In this document: positions 1 through 11,300 of the stretch, one piece after another
Layout: each line of letters starts with the position of its first letter
How positions within the stretch are numbered: position 1 is the first letter of the stretch
Source of the DNA: Aquatica leii
Taxonomy: Eukaryota; Arthropoda; Insecta; Coleoptera; Lampyridae
NCBI GenBank assembly: GCA_035610365.1
Contig: CM069436.1
Coordinates: forward strand, 7,740,937 to 7,804,936
Length of the DNA stretch: 64,000 nt
Reading direction: 5' to 3'
Program-made: the position numbers and the translations under genes
The notes under the pieces: generated by a model
Databases searched by the model: none
The model's input: only the letters and a program-made list of their open reading frames with translations
Told to the model about the DNA's origin: nothing

Positions 1-99
1 TTTCTCTATCCATAGCGTTTTCCCTATTCTCTCTTTGTATCTTTTTATACCCTCTTCTGTCCACGTTATTTCGTTATGTACTCCTCATCTTCTTCTCTT

Positions 100-840
100 T
101 CTCTTCTTTCCATTGTCAATTCCAGTGGTTGGTGGTCTGACTCTACCCTTTCTCCCACCTTAAATGTCTTCACTTCACTTTTTTCCAGCCTCTTAATTTG
201 TCATTACAAAATCTATTATTCATTCTCCCCTTTCTCTTATGTACGTATATTCCCCCATTCCTTCTTCTTTGTTCGCATTCATTATTTCCCACCCTTTTTC
301 GTTGCACATTTCCAGCAGTTCTTCTCCCGCTTTATTTATCACTTTGTCCTTTGTTTGTCTCTTTCCCGTCCCTTTTCTTTCTTGTATTCCCCCCTCTTTC
401 TATATTCTTGCGTTGAAGTCCCCTCCTACTATTATCAATTCCCCCTCCTTCTCTTCTATCATCTCTTCTATATTTTTCCTTCTCTCTTTTTAATTCTACT
501 GCTATAAACCGTCACTATTTTTATTTTTGTTTTTCCTCACTGTATGTTCTTTTCTACAACTCCTCTTCTCTGTTGCAGTTTCTCCACTCAACCAATTTTT
601 TTTTTATTCCCGTTGTTATATTCCTTTTGCTCTTCCTTTACTCTTCTCTTTTTCTGCATATTGCACCACCCACTCAAATTCCTCCGGCAACTGTTTTTCC
701 CACCACTCCCATTCTTTTTCTTCCATCCATGTCTTCAGTAATCCCACTGTATCCTTCTCCTTGATGTACTTCCAAAAATCCTGCCCTTGTTCTTTATTCC
801 CGCTACATTCCAAAATAATACTCTCAGCTCACTCACCTCC
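100..840 (-). pseudogene. LINE APE-type endonuclease remnant
   Basis: Minus-strand frames give the hallmark order of LINE endonucleases. First comes a segment at 813-616 with a Glu-rich WMEEKEWEW stretch and a KGRAKG motif (the GLLKTW box resembles the usual GLxETW). Then comes ELIIVGGDFNARI at 441-403, the conserved GDFNA active-site block. Finally EYTYI and IIDFVMTN occur near 250-200, corresponding to the usual TY/IDYV blocks. The blocks lie in different frames with intervening stops, so this is a dead copy. In intact elements this enzyme nicks target DNA to prime reverse transcription. The family assignment rests on the motif order. Confidence 0.75.
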
Positions 841-1802
841 CCCTGTGCTTCTTCTTTACTTTTTTTTTCCTACTTTTTCTTTTCCCCTTCCATCACTCAT
901 TATTCCTTTTCTTTGCCATTTCGTCCACCTTCTTTCCTTTATTGCCCTCTCTTCGCCCTTTGGGTACCTATTGTCTCCCCTTTTCTCTGCTCAGACCCTT
1001 ATCCCTGTCGTTCCATATGTATGTTCCTCCGTGAATGTCCGTTTTCTTGTATCCTACCCATACTCTTTTCTCTTCCGCTCTTTTTTCCACCGCTATGTTA
1101 ATTATTTGTCTTTGTGCTGTTTTTTGTTCCCATGTCAAATCATGACATATATATTCTTATATTCCTAAATTTCTTTTTCTTCGCCATCACCTTCTGCTTT
1201 TCCTCCCATCCTTCCATTTCTGCCACAACCATCTCATTTTTCTTCTTTTTGTTTATTACTATCATCTTATTTACTTCTACTTTTACATTTAATTTTTCTT
1301 CCAGCATCAATGCTGAATCTTTTTGTGGTTCTTCACTTCTCTACCCCTTTATCACAATATTCTTCTTCTTTTTCTATTTTTCCTCATCTTCCGCTTTTTT
1401 CTGCAGTTTTTCTATTCTCTCCAACAGTTCCTCTTTTTCTTCCTTCCACTTCTTTTCCCTATCTTCTATTTTTTTTCATTTCTTTGATTTCTTGCCTTAT
1501 TCCTTGCATATTTTCTTCCATCTGTTTCATTATTTCCCTCATTAATTCTTTTAACTCCTCTATTTCTTTCCTTCCTCCTTCTGTTCTTAAGGTTTTTCCT
1601 TCGATTTCCTACGTTATCGTTTTACGGTCCGGTGATCTTATTGTTTTCTTTCTTTTTTCAAATATTTGTTGTCTTTCCTTTTCCTCTTTCTCTCTCTCTC
1701 TTTTATTTATTCCTTTTTCCTTTTTTATTCTTCCTTACCTTCTTTTCTTACTTTTTCGTGTTTTAAAACGTCCCACTTGTGGTGATTTCACTTTAATCTA
1801 AG

Positions 1803-2472
1803 CAAGTCTATAGTGAGGTCGATAACATTGATTCCGAGGTTGGATTATCAAATCTTAACCAAAACAAAAATTTCAAAATGGTGTCAGCTCAATGGCCTTA
1901 AGTTGAACTCTATTAAATCTCAATCCATATTTATCTTGACTTAATGGTCTTTACCCGGTCATGCTAAAATTATTGTTGAGAAAATAATCGTTCCATTGTC
2001 CAAGACCGTCAAGGATTTTAGAGGTTATCTTTAATAACCGACTTTCTTGGGGAGATCATGTTTTTCAATTATGTCGCCGTCTCTCAGCTCTTCACTTTTT
2101 CCGTTTTAAAATATTAAAGAATCGTTCCCCTCCTTACCTTTATAATACCATGTCGTTCTGTCTGAAGAAACCTAAACCCTGATTTGTCCTCGACATAGAA
2201 TCAAAGTCATGGTTAATTCCTTTGCTTTGTTAGCTGTAAAACTATGAAATTCGCATTCGTTACTAGTCCGCTCTTCTGTGTCGTTGACTTCGCCACGCTT
2301 CTTCTCGTTTTTTTTTCAAAAAACAATGGTCCGTTTGGTTTTACGCCCACTCTGTGTTGGATGTACTTGTAGTTATTAAATATGTAGCATTAACATTAGT
2401 ATTAATTTATTGTACGCTAGGTGCAGCTTATGTTCTATGTACAAAAAATAAATAAATAAATAAATAAATAAT
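1803..2472 (+). mobile_element. LINE 3' end (RT thumb plus (AAAT)n tail)
   Basis: Around 2,035-2,190 a plus-strand frame reads LSWGDHVFQLCRRLSALHFF and then PPYLYNTMSF, matching the C-terminal thumb region of Jockey/CR1-type reverse transcriptases. Further on, a frame with SFALLAVKL and then NSHSLLVRSS resembles the conserved RLWNSLP-like block that precedes the stop in these LINEs. A short 3' UTR leads into an (AAAT)n simple repeat at 2,445-2,472, a normal LINE tail. It is 5'-truncated and full of stops. It appears inserted in the minus-strand LINE: flanks at 1,802-1,812 and 2,473-2,485 share a GTCTA-centred 11-13 bp similarity that may be a decayed target duplication. Confidence 0.65.
2445..2472 (+). 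repeat. (AAAT)n microsatellite, LINE tail
   Basis: Uninterrupted AAAT repeats directly after the 3' UTR of the plus-strand LINE fragment. They mark the 3' junction of that insertion. Confidence 0.9.
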
Positions 2473-2473
2473 G

Positions 2474-2621
2474 CTTGGTCTACTATTTGTTTCTTTAATA
2501 CTCCATTTTCTTTTTGCAAAATAGTTACTGCATTTATGTTCTCTTCAATTTTTATATTTAATTTCTTTAGTTCAGTTTTTACCTCTCTCAATTCCTGCTT
2601 TATGCCATTCAATATTTCCAT
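2474..2621 (-). pseudogene. LINE ORF1 N-terminal coiled coil remnant
   Basis: About 49 codons on the minus strand begin MEILNGIKQELREVKTELKK and continue with heptad-like spacing of Leu, Ile and Val. This is typical of the coiled coil of LINE ORF1 RNA-binding proteins. The reading frame runs into the (AAAT)n tail of the inserted LINE at 2,445-2,472; the hydrophobic tail that follows there is not part of this protein. A second coiled-coil block at about 1,600-1,480 (containing EELKELMREIMKQMEENM) is probably the continuation beyond the insertion. Confidence 0.6.
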
Positions 2622-2640
2622 TATTTTTTCTACATTATAT

Positions 2641-5600
2641 TTATCTTACTATACTTTTGGTTACTTTTTCTAAATCTGACAACCTTGCTCTATCTTTTTC
2701 ATTAATCTTCCTCTATCTATCAAAACAACTTCTACACTTTTAATCTGTATCAAAAGGATGCTTTTATTTCCTTCTTATTACAAACTTTTTTCTCTTTCTG
2801 TTTTGAACAATTTGTTTTGATTTTTCTTAAAAAAAATATTTTTCTGAATATCTTGCTACACTGTTGCCACACATAAATCAACAACATCAATTTTTATACT
2901 GGCATTTAAATTTTGAATTGGTAACTATAATAGCATCTTAAAAAAAATTATAATATTTTAAATAAATATACAAAAACAATTAAAGGAATTTTTTACAGTT
3001 TTACATTCATTGCGAAAACGTTATTGAAGTAGTTACATACATTGTTTCGTTTAATCAATAATTGCTTTTTGTACTAGACCTAAACTCGCTTCCAAATTTC
3101 TTGTGAAGTTTACACTTTTTTTTAAATCCAACTGTTGTAGAAAACGCGAATCAAGCCTATCGTCTGTTTATTTACACATACAATAACAACGAATTAAAAT
3201 GGAATATGCTGAACATATTATTTAGTTACAATCAGATTTGTATAAATCGTTGAATAACAGAATAAACCGCATTTAACGTCATGTAACTAAAAAATTAGCT
3301 AATTTAACTTTACAAACAAAATACATTTATTGTCTGTTGCTGAATAAGGATTTCCAACGTTAAGCTAACGTTCCTTTGTCACCGTAAAGCAAAACAGGTA
3401 TTTAAAAGTTAATTGTCACTGCTTTTGTTAAGACAACTTTGTTAGCATTCAAAAACAACATGTTTTAAGTACTTTTCGAAAAAAACACAATGGCATTTGT
3501 AAATAAATCCTTTAATGTATGTGGTTTTTGTTATAGAAACTTTTAAACGCAATATTCTTTCAGTAAAATTAAAAACGCATAGCTCTCAATCTAATTCTCT
3601 TAAATTTCGAAACGCATTCTTTCGCTTTTTACGCCAAACGAATCTAATAAAAACATTATGCAAATATTTTGCATTGAAATTTATAATGGATGCACACCAT
3701 ATTAGTACGTAATCACAATAGAAAGCTTATTAATCGATTATGTCCACTACCATAAACGTCCAAGATGTCTATCAGAAAAACAATTTGTAACACTTAAAAA
3801 TGTAACTAGTACACATGTATTAAAGAATTTCGAGGTTTTGATGTTATCGGAATAAAAAAATTTAATGAAGACGCGTTCTGGAATTTATCGACAATATGTA
3901 AGATAAAAAAAATGCATAACCAAAAACGTATTAATAATGAGCGTTAGTGAAAGGATTCGTCGTGACAGAAAGTGTTTTGTTGTATTACTTTTTCTTTGAA
4001 GAAAAACGTCAAAGCTTTCAACTTAATCGAGCTTTTGTTATGTAAGCCCAAACACAAAAAGATGTTTTAATAAAGCGCTTAACTTAATCTGTTAATTACG
4101 CATGCATTGGTACAAACAATTTGGTCTTTTAACGTTTATTTACGATTACGAATGTTTGTCGTTTGTATTTACAGGTAATTTTTTCTAAGAAAATGTCAGA
4201 TTTCCTTTGCGAGATGACACAGCCAATACCACAATAGTTTGAGAATTAAGAAGAATATTTTAATCAAATGGAAATTCCAAATTTATTCAATTGTTTATTA
4301 AAACGAGGTCAGATTTTTATAATGAAGTAATAATTGTATAAATGTTTACATAAACAACTTAAACAGTTGATTGCTAAATCAGTAAAAATTTTGGTTTTAC
4401 TAAGAATAAGATTACGCTTCTCAAATGTTACTTTAGTGCCAAAAACGTTACAAATATTTGCAAACAAGATGGGTGCTCGTTCTAGAAAAATTTCTTGATC
4501 ATCGATTTTTCCATTTACATCAAAATTGCAGCGTTTTACTGAAAAGGTGAGTCAATCAACCTTGACGTTTTTTTTGTGTTTGTTAACAAATACTTTGCAA
4601 AAAAATTAAAGATAATTTTGTTATATCTCAAAAATTAAAATTGTAATGAATTTTTGTAAGCATACTCACAAGTGTGCATTTTTTTTGTAATTTGCACCAA
4701 AAGATTATTGTTCGTGATATTGTTTCAAAAAATGCAGTAGTGGATAATTTTTTTTTGACAGAATCTATTGTGTTTTAATACTAAATAAATTAAAACGCGT
4801 TTATGCTTTTGTTTGTTTTCATCAAGAAAACAAAATAGTATTTGAAATTAATGCAAATTTTATTCGTAGTTTTCAATGCGGTACGCAAACGGCTTTCGTT
4901 TTCATTAAGCAAATAAATTAATTCGTAACAATTACTTTCTAAAAAAAATCGTTGCAATAAATAACAATAATAATGACAACAATAATGGTAGTCTGATGAA
5001 ATTTTATGTAAGATTGAATTAAGTACCTACAAAAAAAAATTACGAAATTTAATCGACGATTTAATACAGTTACAGATAAAATCTTAAGAAGCGCTTTAAT
5101 ATTAAGACGGAAATCTAATTTTTGCATGCATATATACGCAATTAATTTTAAAAAGGCAAATGAACCCAATCTTTTGTCCTCCATAATCAGATATGGCTTT
5201 AATTTGCGACTACAAAAGCGATTTTATTTTCTATTAAGGATTTCAATATTACATTCTGAGGATGACATTGAAATTTGGCTTTGCTTAAGCTTGATTTTTT
5301 TCGAATATTTTTTGCTCTAAAGCTCATAACGCAATTAAGTCTAATCATTGTTGCAATTCCATTCCGATGTGTTGATAAAATGGAGTAATTTAAAACGCCT
5401 GGAAATATCTAATTACGCACATATTGGATTTTCCTTAAGGTATTTTAGTATTCGTTGAATTTGGTCTTCCATAACAAACCTTCAGACCTTGAATAATACA
5501 CACAAGCATTCTTTTATATTAATAAGTTTTGGCAGCTTCCTCCGCATTAAATATGCATTTTCCTGTCAGATTCTTATATGAAAGCGCATTATTAATTCAT

Positions 5601-6339
5601 AAGTTTGCTCCCGGGCAAGTGAATTTTCTTACGACATCGATTTTATCCCGTGTTATAAATAATCCTTACAGTGTTGAAAAAAAAACGTAATTGCATCTTA
5701 GCTTATGTCTATTTGAATATGTTTTTGGAAAACTGGTTATAAAAACGGGCATGAAGATATGCACGTAGGCAACGGAGTGCCCTAATAAATTTACTTAATG
5801 TAGATTAACGACTGAGCAGATGGCACAAATCCTGAAAGTTCCCATGAAAAATAATGAATTCGGGAAGTGGTTTTCATCCACATTTTTAAAAACATAAATG
5901 CTTGTGAAAATTGTAAACGTGAATAACAGAAAAACCATGACTGCGAGGAAAGTTTGAAGTACCCACAATTGTTTTATGATACATAATTTGTTTATAAAAA
6001 ATAAGTTTTCTTTTTAATAATTTTTTTAATCGTGTGTTTTGATGATTTAATAAATTGCTTAAATATATAAAATTAATATTCTGAAAAACTAGTTTTATAC
6101 GATACTATTAACGAACGTATTCACTTTCGTACATTTTTCTTATTTATAGTAACTTTCAAATACATAAATAAGTAATATGTGAGAAAGTCAATATATTTGT
6201 CTAGAGAAAAAAAGAAATTATATTAAAATTAATTTTCAAAAATATTAATCTGGGCAATTTAATATTTATTTATTTGTAATTAGTACTTTCAAATAATTAC
6301 TATGGCGAATTGTCCTCGTTAAGAATGTAAAAATAAGAT
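2641..6339. other. AT-rich noncoding stretch
   Basis: I see no coding signal here. ORFs are at most about 80 codons, without recognisable motifs or plausible splice architecture. The sequence is AT-rich with scattered homopolymers. No tandem structure or terminal repeats stood out. Confidence 0.6.
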
Positions 6340-9300
6340 TTTTTTTCCTTACTTGGTTATTGTAAATCATCGATTGATTCATTTTCTTTTGGATCTCTTT
6401 TCAGAGCATCGCTGAACTTATTTGCTTCAGGTTTGTGCAACAATGTAAAAATACGATTTTATTTCTCTTCTCAGTCGTTTTAAATCATTGATTGTTTCTT
6501 CTTGTTGACTTTCTAAGTAATTGATTCATTTTTTTAGAGCATCGTTGAACTTTTTAGCTGCATTTTTGTACACCAATGTAAAATTAAGATTTTATTTTCC
6601 TTCTCGGTGATTAATTCTTCTTGCTGAATTTCTACGTATTATGAATAACTGATTGGTCCATTTTCTTTTCGGTTCCATTTTTATTCTAACTTCAATAACC
6701 AACTAGTTTATTATTTACGTTTAGTTTGCGCAATAATGCAAAACGTTTCAGCCGCACTTGTCAAACAATGCCTCAACCTAAAACGAGTAGTCAAATACAA
6801 TTACGTGCCCACCATGTAATCTGCGGTATAACCTTACCAATTTCATAAAACACTGTATATTATGTTGCCTGTGAGCTACAATACCAATAAAAAGCGCCCT
6901 GATAAAATACAATTGTCAAATAAAGGGTTAAATCATTGACTGATTCTTCTTGTTGATTTTCTGTGTTATGAATCATCGATTAATTCATTTTCTTTTGTAT
7001 CCCTTTTTAGTGCATCATTGCACTTTTTTGCTTCAGTTTTGTGCAGTTTTATATCCTTTCTCGATCATTTTAAATCATTGGTTGATTCTCCTTATTGACT
7101 TTCTACTCATTATAAATTATCCATTGGTTCATTTTTTTTGAGTCCCTTTTTAGAGCATTGTTGAACTTTTTTGCTTAATTTTTGCGCAACAATGTAATAA
7201 GATGTTATTGCTCTTTTCAGTCATTCATTTTAAACCATTGATTGATTCTTCTTGTTGACTGTCTACGCATTATAAATCATCGATTGATCCATTTTCATTT
7301 GAATCCCTTTTTAGAGCATCGTTGAACATTTTTGCTTCATTTCTGTGCAACAATGTAAAAATAAGATTATGTTTTCCTTCTCGGTCATTTTAAATCATTG
7401 ATTGATTCTTCTTGTGATTTTAAGTGTATTATGTATCATCGATTAATTCATTTTCTTTTGGATTCCTTTTTAGTGCATCGTTGAACTTTTTTGCTTCAGT
7501 TTTGTGCAACAATGTTAACGTAACATTTTATATCCTTTCTCAATCATTTTAAATCATTGGATGATTCTTCTTATTGACTTTTTACGTATTATAAATTATC
7601 GATTGATTAATTTTCTTTTGAGTCCCTTTTTAGAGGATTGTTGAACTTTTTTGCTTCATTTCTGTGCAACAATGTAAAAATAAGATTTTGTTTTCCTTCT
7701 CGGTCATTTTAAAGCATTGATTAATTTTTCTGGTTGATTTTCTGTCTATTATGAATCATCGATTAATTCATTTTCTTTTGGATCCCTTTTTAGTGCATCA
7801 TTGCACTCTCTTGCTTCAGTTTTGTGCAACAATGTAAACACAAGATTTTATATCCTTTCTCGATCATTTTAAATTATTGGTTGATTCTCGTTATTGACTT
7901 TCTACGTATTATAAATTATCGATTGGTTCACTTTCTTTTGGATCCCTTTTTAGTGCATCGTTGAACTTTTTGCTTCAGTTTTGTGCAACAATGTAAACGT
8001 ACCACTTTATATCATTTTTCGATCATTTTAAACCATTGGTTGATTCTCCGTATTGACTTTCTACGTATTATAAATTATCGATTGATTAATTTTCTTTTGA
8101 GTCCCTTTTTAGAGCATTGTTGAACTTTTTTGCTTCATTTCTGTGAAACAATGTAAAAATAAGATTTTGTTTTCTTTCGCGGTCATTTTAAATCATTGAT
8201 TGATTTTTCTTGTTGATTTTCTGTCTATTATGAATCATCGATTAATTAATTTTCTTTTGGATCTCTTTTTAGTGCATCGTTAAACTTTTTTGCTTCAGTT
8301 TTGTGCAACAATGTAAACACAAGATTTTATATCCTTTCTCGATCATTTTAAATTATTGGTTGATTCTCGTTATTGACTTTCTACGTATTATAAATTATCG
8401 ATTGGTTCACTTTCTTTTGGGTCCCTTTTTAGAGCATCGTTGAACTTCTTTGCTTAATTTTGCGCAACAATGTAAAAATAATATTTTATATCCCTTTCCA
8501 GTCATTCATTTTAAACCATTGATTGATTCTTCTTGTTGACTGTCTACTCATTATAAATTATTGATTGATCCATTTTCATTTGAATCCCTTTTTAGAGCAT
8601 CGTTGAACATTTTTGCTTCATTTCTGTCCAACAATGTAAAAATAAGATTTTGTTTTCCTTCTCGGTCATTTTAAATCATTGATTGATTCTTCTTGTTGAT
8701 TTTTTGTGTATTATGAATCATCGATTATTTCATTTTCTTTTGGGTCCCTTTTTAGTGTATCGTTGATCTTTTTTGCTTCAGTTTTGTGCAACAATGTTAA
8801 CGTAACATTTTATAACCTTCCTCGATCATTTTAAATCATTGGTTGATTCTCCTTATTGACTTTCTACGCATTATAAATTATCTATTGGTTAATTTTCTTT
8901 TGAGTCCCTATTAGAGCATTGCTAAACTGTTATACTTAATTTTTCCGCAACAATGTAATAATAAGATTTTATTGCCCTTTTCAGTCATTCATTTTAAACC
9001 ATTGATTGATTCTTCTTATTGACTGTCTCCGCATTATAAATCATCGATTGATCCATTTTCATTTGAATCCCTTTTTAGAGCATCGTTGAACATTTTTGCT
9101 TCATTTCTGTGCAACAATGTAAAAATAAGATTTTGTTTTCTTTCGCGGTCATTTTAAATCATTGATTGATTCTTCTTGTTGATTTTCTGTGTATTATGAA
9201 TCATCGATTAATTCATTTTCTTTTGGATCCCTTTTTAGTGCATCGTTAAACTTTTTTGCTTCAGTTTTGTGCAACAATGTAAACGTAAGATTTTATATAT

Positions 9301-10290
9301 CTTCTCTCGATCATTTTAAATCATTGGTTGATTCTCCTTATTGACTTTCTACGTATTATAAATTACCGATTGGTTAATTTTCTTTTGAGTCCCTTTTTAG
9401 AGCATTGCTGAACTTTTTTGCTTAATTTTTGCGCAACTTTGTAAAAACAAGATTTTATTTTCCTTTTCAGTCATTCATTTTAAACCATTGATTGTTTCTT
9501 CTTGTTGACTGTCTACGAATTATAAATCATCGATTGATCCATTTTCTTTTTGAATCTTTTTTTAGGCCATCGTTGAACATTTTTGCTTCATTTTTGTGCA
9601 ACAATGTAAAAATTAGATTTTATTTCTCGTCTCGGTCATTTTAAATCATTGATTGATTCTTCTTTTTGACTTTCTATCTATTATAAAGTATCGATTGGTT
9701 TATTTTCTTTTAGATCTCTTTTTAGAGCATCGTTGATCTTTTTTGATCAATTTTTGTGCAATAATGTAAAAATAAGATTTTATTACCTTTCTCGGTCATG
9801 TTTAATCATTGGTTGATTCTTTCTTGTTGACTTTTTACTATTTTTACGTATTATGAATAATCGATTGATTAATTTTTTTGAATCCTTTTTTTGAGTATCG
9901 TTAAACTTTTTTGTTTCAGTTTTGTGCAAGAATGTAAAAATAAGATTTTGTTTCCCTCCTCGGTCATTTTAAATCATTAGTTGATTCGTTTTATTAATTT
10001 TCTACGTATTATGAATCATCGATTAACTTCTTTTTTTTTGGATCCTTTTTTAGAGAATCATTGCACTTTTTTCAGTTCAGTTTTGTGCATCAATGTAAAA
10101 AATAAGATTTAATTTCTCTTCTTGGTCACTTTAAGCTATTAATTGATTCTTCAAGTTGTCTTTCTACGTATTATAAATTATTGATTAATCCATTTTCTTT
10201 TGGATCTCTTTTTAGAGCATGGTTGAACCTTTTTGCTTCAGTTTTGTGCAACAATATAAAAATAAGATTTCATTTTTTGGTCATTTCAAC
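6340..10290. repeat. Satellite array, about 160-bp monomers with A-B-C higher order
   Basis: Roughly 24 diverged head-to-tail monomers of about 160 bp. Each contains, in order, a block like ATCATTGATTGATTCTTCTT, a TATTATNAATCATCGATT block, CATTTTCTTTTG, a CCCTTTTTAGNGCATCGTTG block, TTTTGCTTCA, and GTGCAACAATGTAAAAATAAG. Copies of the CGATT block recur near 6,970, 7,110, 7,270, 7,430, 7,590, 7,750, 7,910, 8,070 and so on. Three variants can be told apart: A (TTGATTTTCTGT, GGATCC, AGTGCATC), B (TTATTGACTTTCTACG, GAGTCC) and C (TTGTTGACTGTCT, ATTTGAATCC, AACATTTTTGC). They follow one another as A-B-C in several stretches, for example from 8,212 to 9,600. A unit of the 240-bp flank interrupts the array at about 6,691-6,935. 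No coding function is seen. Confidence 0.85.
6691..6935 (+). repeat. Satellite-associated segment, copy 1
   Basis: About 240 bp beginning around TAGTTTATTATTTACGTTTA and ending at CAAATAAAGG just before satellite monomers resume. It is closely similar to 10,811-11,057, sharing CACCATGTAATCTGCGGTAT and AATACCAATAAAA blocks. It separates two short satellite monomers on the left from the main array on the right. Its identity is unknown. Confidence 0.8.
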
Positions 10291-10498
10291 TTTTTATTTG
10301 ACAATCAAAGAAATATTTTTTGAAAAAATGTGTTGTTTGATACAGGACGTAATTTAGCTTCATATAACACAATTTGATAGCAATACAATTTATTTTTTGA
10401 ATAATTTGCTTGTTGGCACTATTTTCGGAATGATCAACAAAAAAATATTAACAAAAAAGTCACTTCTTGTGAAAAGACATAATACACTGTTGAAAAAC

Positions 10499-10660
10499 TT
10501 AAAGTAACCCATCTTCTAAATCAAAGTCACTGGTTTTTGCATCAATAATTTTATTTGCGTCAATTTCGCTACTTTGTTCTACAAACAAATGGTTGCTCTC
10601 ATCTGATACCGCAGAATTTTCTGGCGGAAGAAATACTACTTTTCCGAGATATACCGTAAA
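10499..10660 (-). pseudogene. Possible piggyBac transposase N-terminal fragment
   Basis: A minus-strand frame without an ATG runs about 50 codons to a TAA at 10,501-10,499. It contains VVFLPPENSAVSDESN followed by an acidic stretch (DFDLED). This PP-E-N...SDE arrangement resembles the acidic N-terminal region of piggyBac-family transposases, but the match is short and from memory. It lies in the spacer between the satellite and the second bracketing segment. It could be unrelated sequence. Confidence 0.3.
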
Positions 10661-10810
10661 ATGTTTATTTTAAAAACAAAATATGCAAAAAAAATTTCAT
10701 TTGGCGTTGTAGCTTACCAGCAACATGTTTTTCAAACCGTCGTTACATATAGCGCAAAGTATTGCGAAAGTAGGCAAAATCCAATGTACATTTTGTCTAA
10801 GGTATAAACA

Positions 10811-11057
10811 ACTTTAATAATTAATTAGTTTATTATTTACGTTTAGTTTGCAATAATGGAAAATATAAAAATATTTCAGCTGCACTTGTCAAACAATGTC
10901 TCAAGCTAGCACGCGCAGTCAAATACAATCACGTACCACCATGTAATCTGCGGTATAACTATACCACTTTCATAAATCACTGGTATTTATGTTGTCTGTG
11001 AACCGCGATACCAATAAAAGGCGCTCTGATAAAATATAATTGTCAAATAAAGGTTTA
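10811..11057 (+). repeat. Satellite-associated segment, copy 2
   Basis: Second copy of the segment at 6,691-6,935, in the same orientation and likewise followed directly by satellite-like monomers (11,058-11,300). Shared blocks include ACCATGTAATCTGCGGTATA and AATTGTCAAATAAAGG. With copy 1 it brackets the main satellite array and a 500-bp spacer. Confidence 0.8.
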
Positions 11058-11300
11058 AATCATTGATTGATTCTTCTTGTTGATTTTCATATATAATGAA
11101 TTATAGATTGATTCATTTTCTTTTGGATTCCATTTTCGAACATGATTGTACTTTTTTGTTCCTATTTTGTGGAACAATGTAAAAATAAGACTTTATTTTC
11201 CTTTTTTGCCATTTTAAATCACTGATTGACTTTTCTTGTTGCCTTTCTACATATCATAAACCATCAAATGATTCATTTTTTAAATGATTTTTTAAAGCTT
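11058..11300. repeat. Outlying satellite monomers
   Basis: One to two diverged monomers (AAATCATTGATTGATTCTTC and CATTTTCTTTTGGATTCC blocks) to the right of bracketing segment copy 2. They are more degenerate than those in the main array. Confidence 0.7.

Larger units (their letters stand above)
1..2640 (-). mobile_element. Degenerate LINE (ORF1 coiled coil plus APE endonuclease), 5' part
   Basis: Read on the minus strand, this is the 5' portion of a non-LTR retrotransposon; the reverse transcriptase would lie beyond the left edge of the window. The order from right to left is an ORF1-like coiled coil starting at an ATG at 2,621, more coiled coil around 1,600-1,480, then an apurinic-type endonuclease from about 840 to 100. 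The strong pyrimidine bias of the plus strand reflects Lys/Glu-rich coding on the minus strand. Many frameshifts and stops make it non-functional. It is interrupted between about 1,803 and 2,472 by a second LINE in the opposite orientation. I infer a Jockey/I-like lineage, but cannot place the clade without a search. Confidence 0.7.

Noticed and set aside
76..1801. Plus-strand Ser/Phe/Leu-rich ORFs (143, 213, 104, 143 and 163 codons)
   Set aside because: They arise from the pyrimidine-rich complement of a minus-strand LINE. The minus strand shows ordered endonuclease and coiled-coil motifs, the plus strand none.
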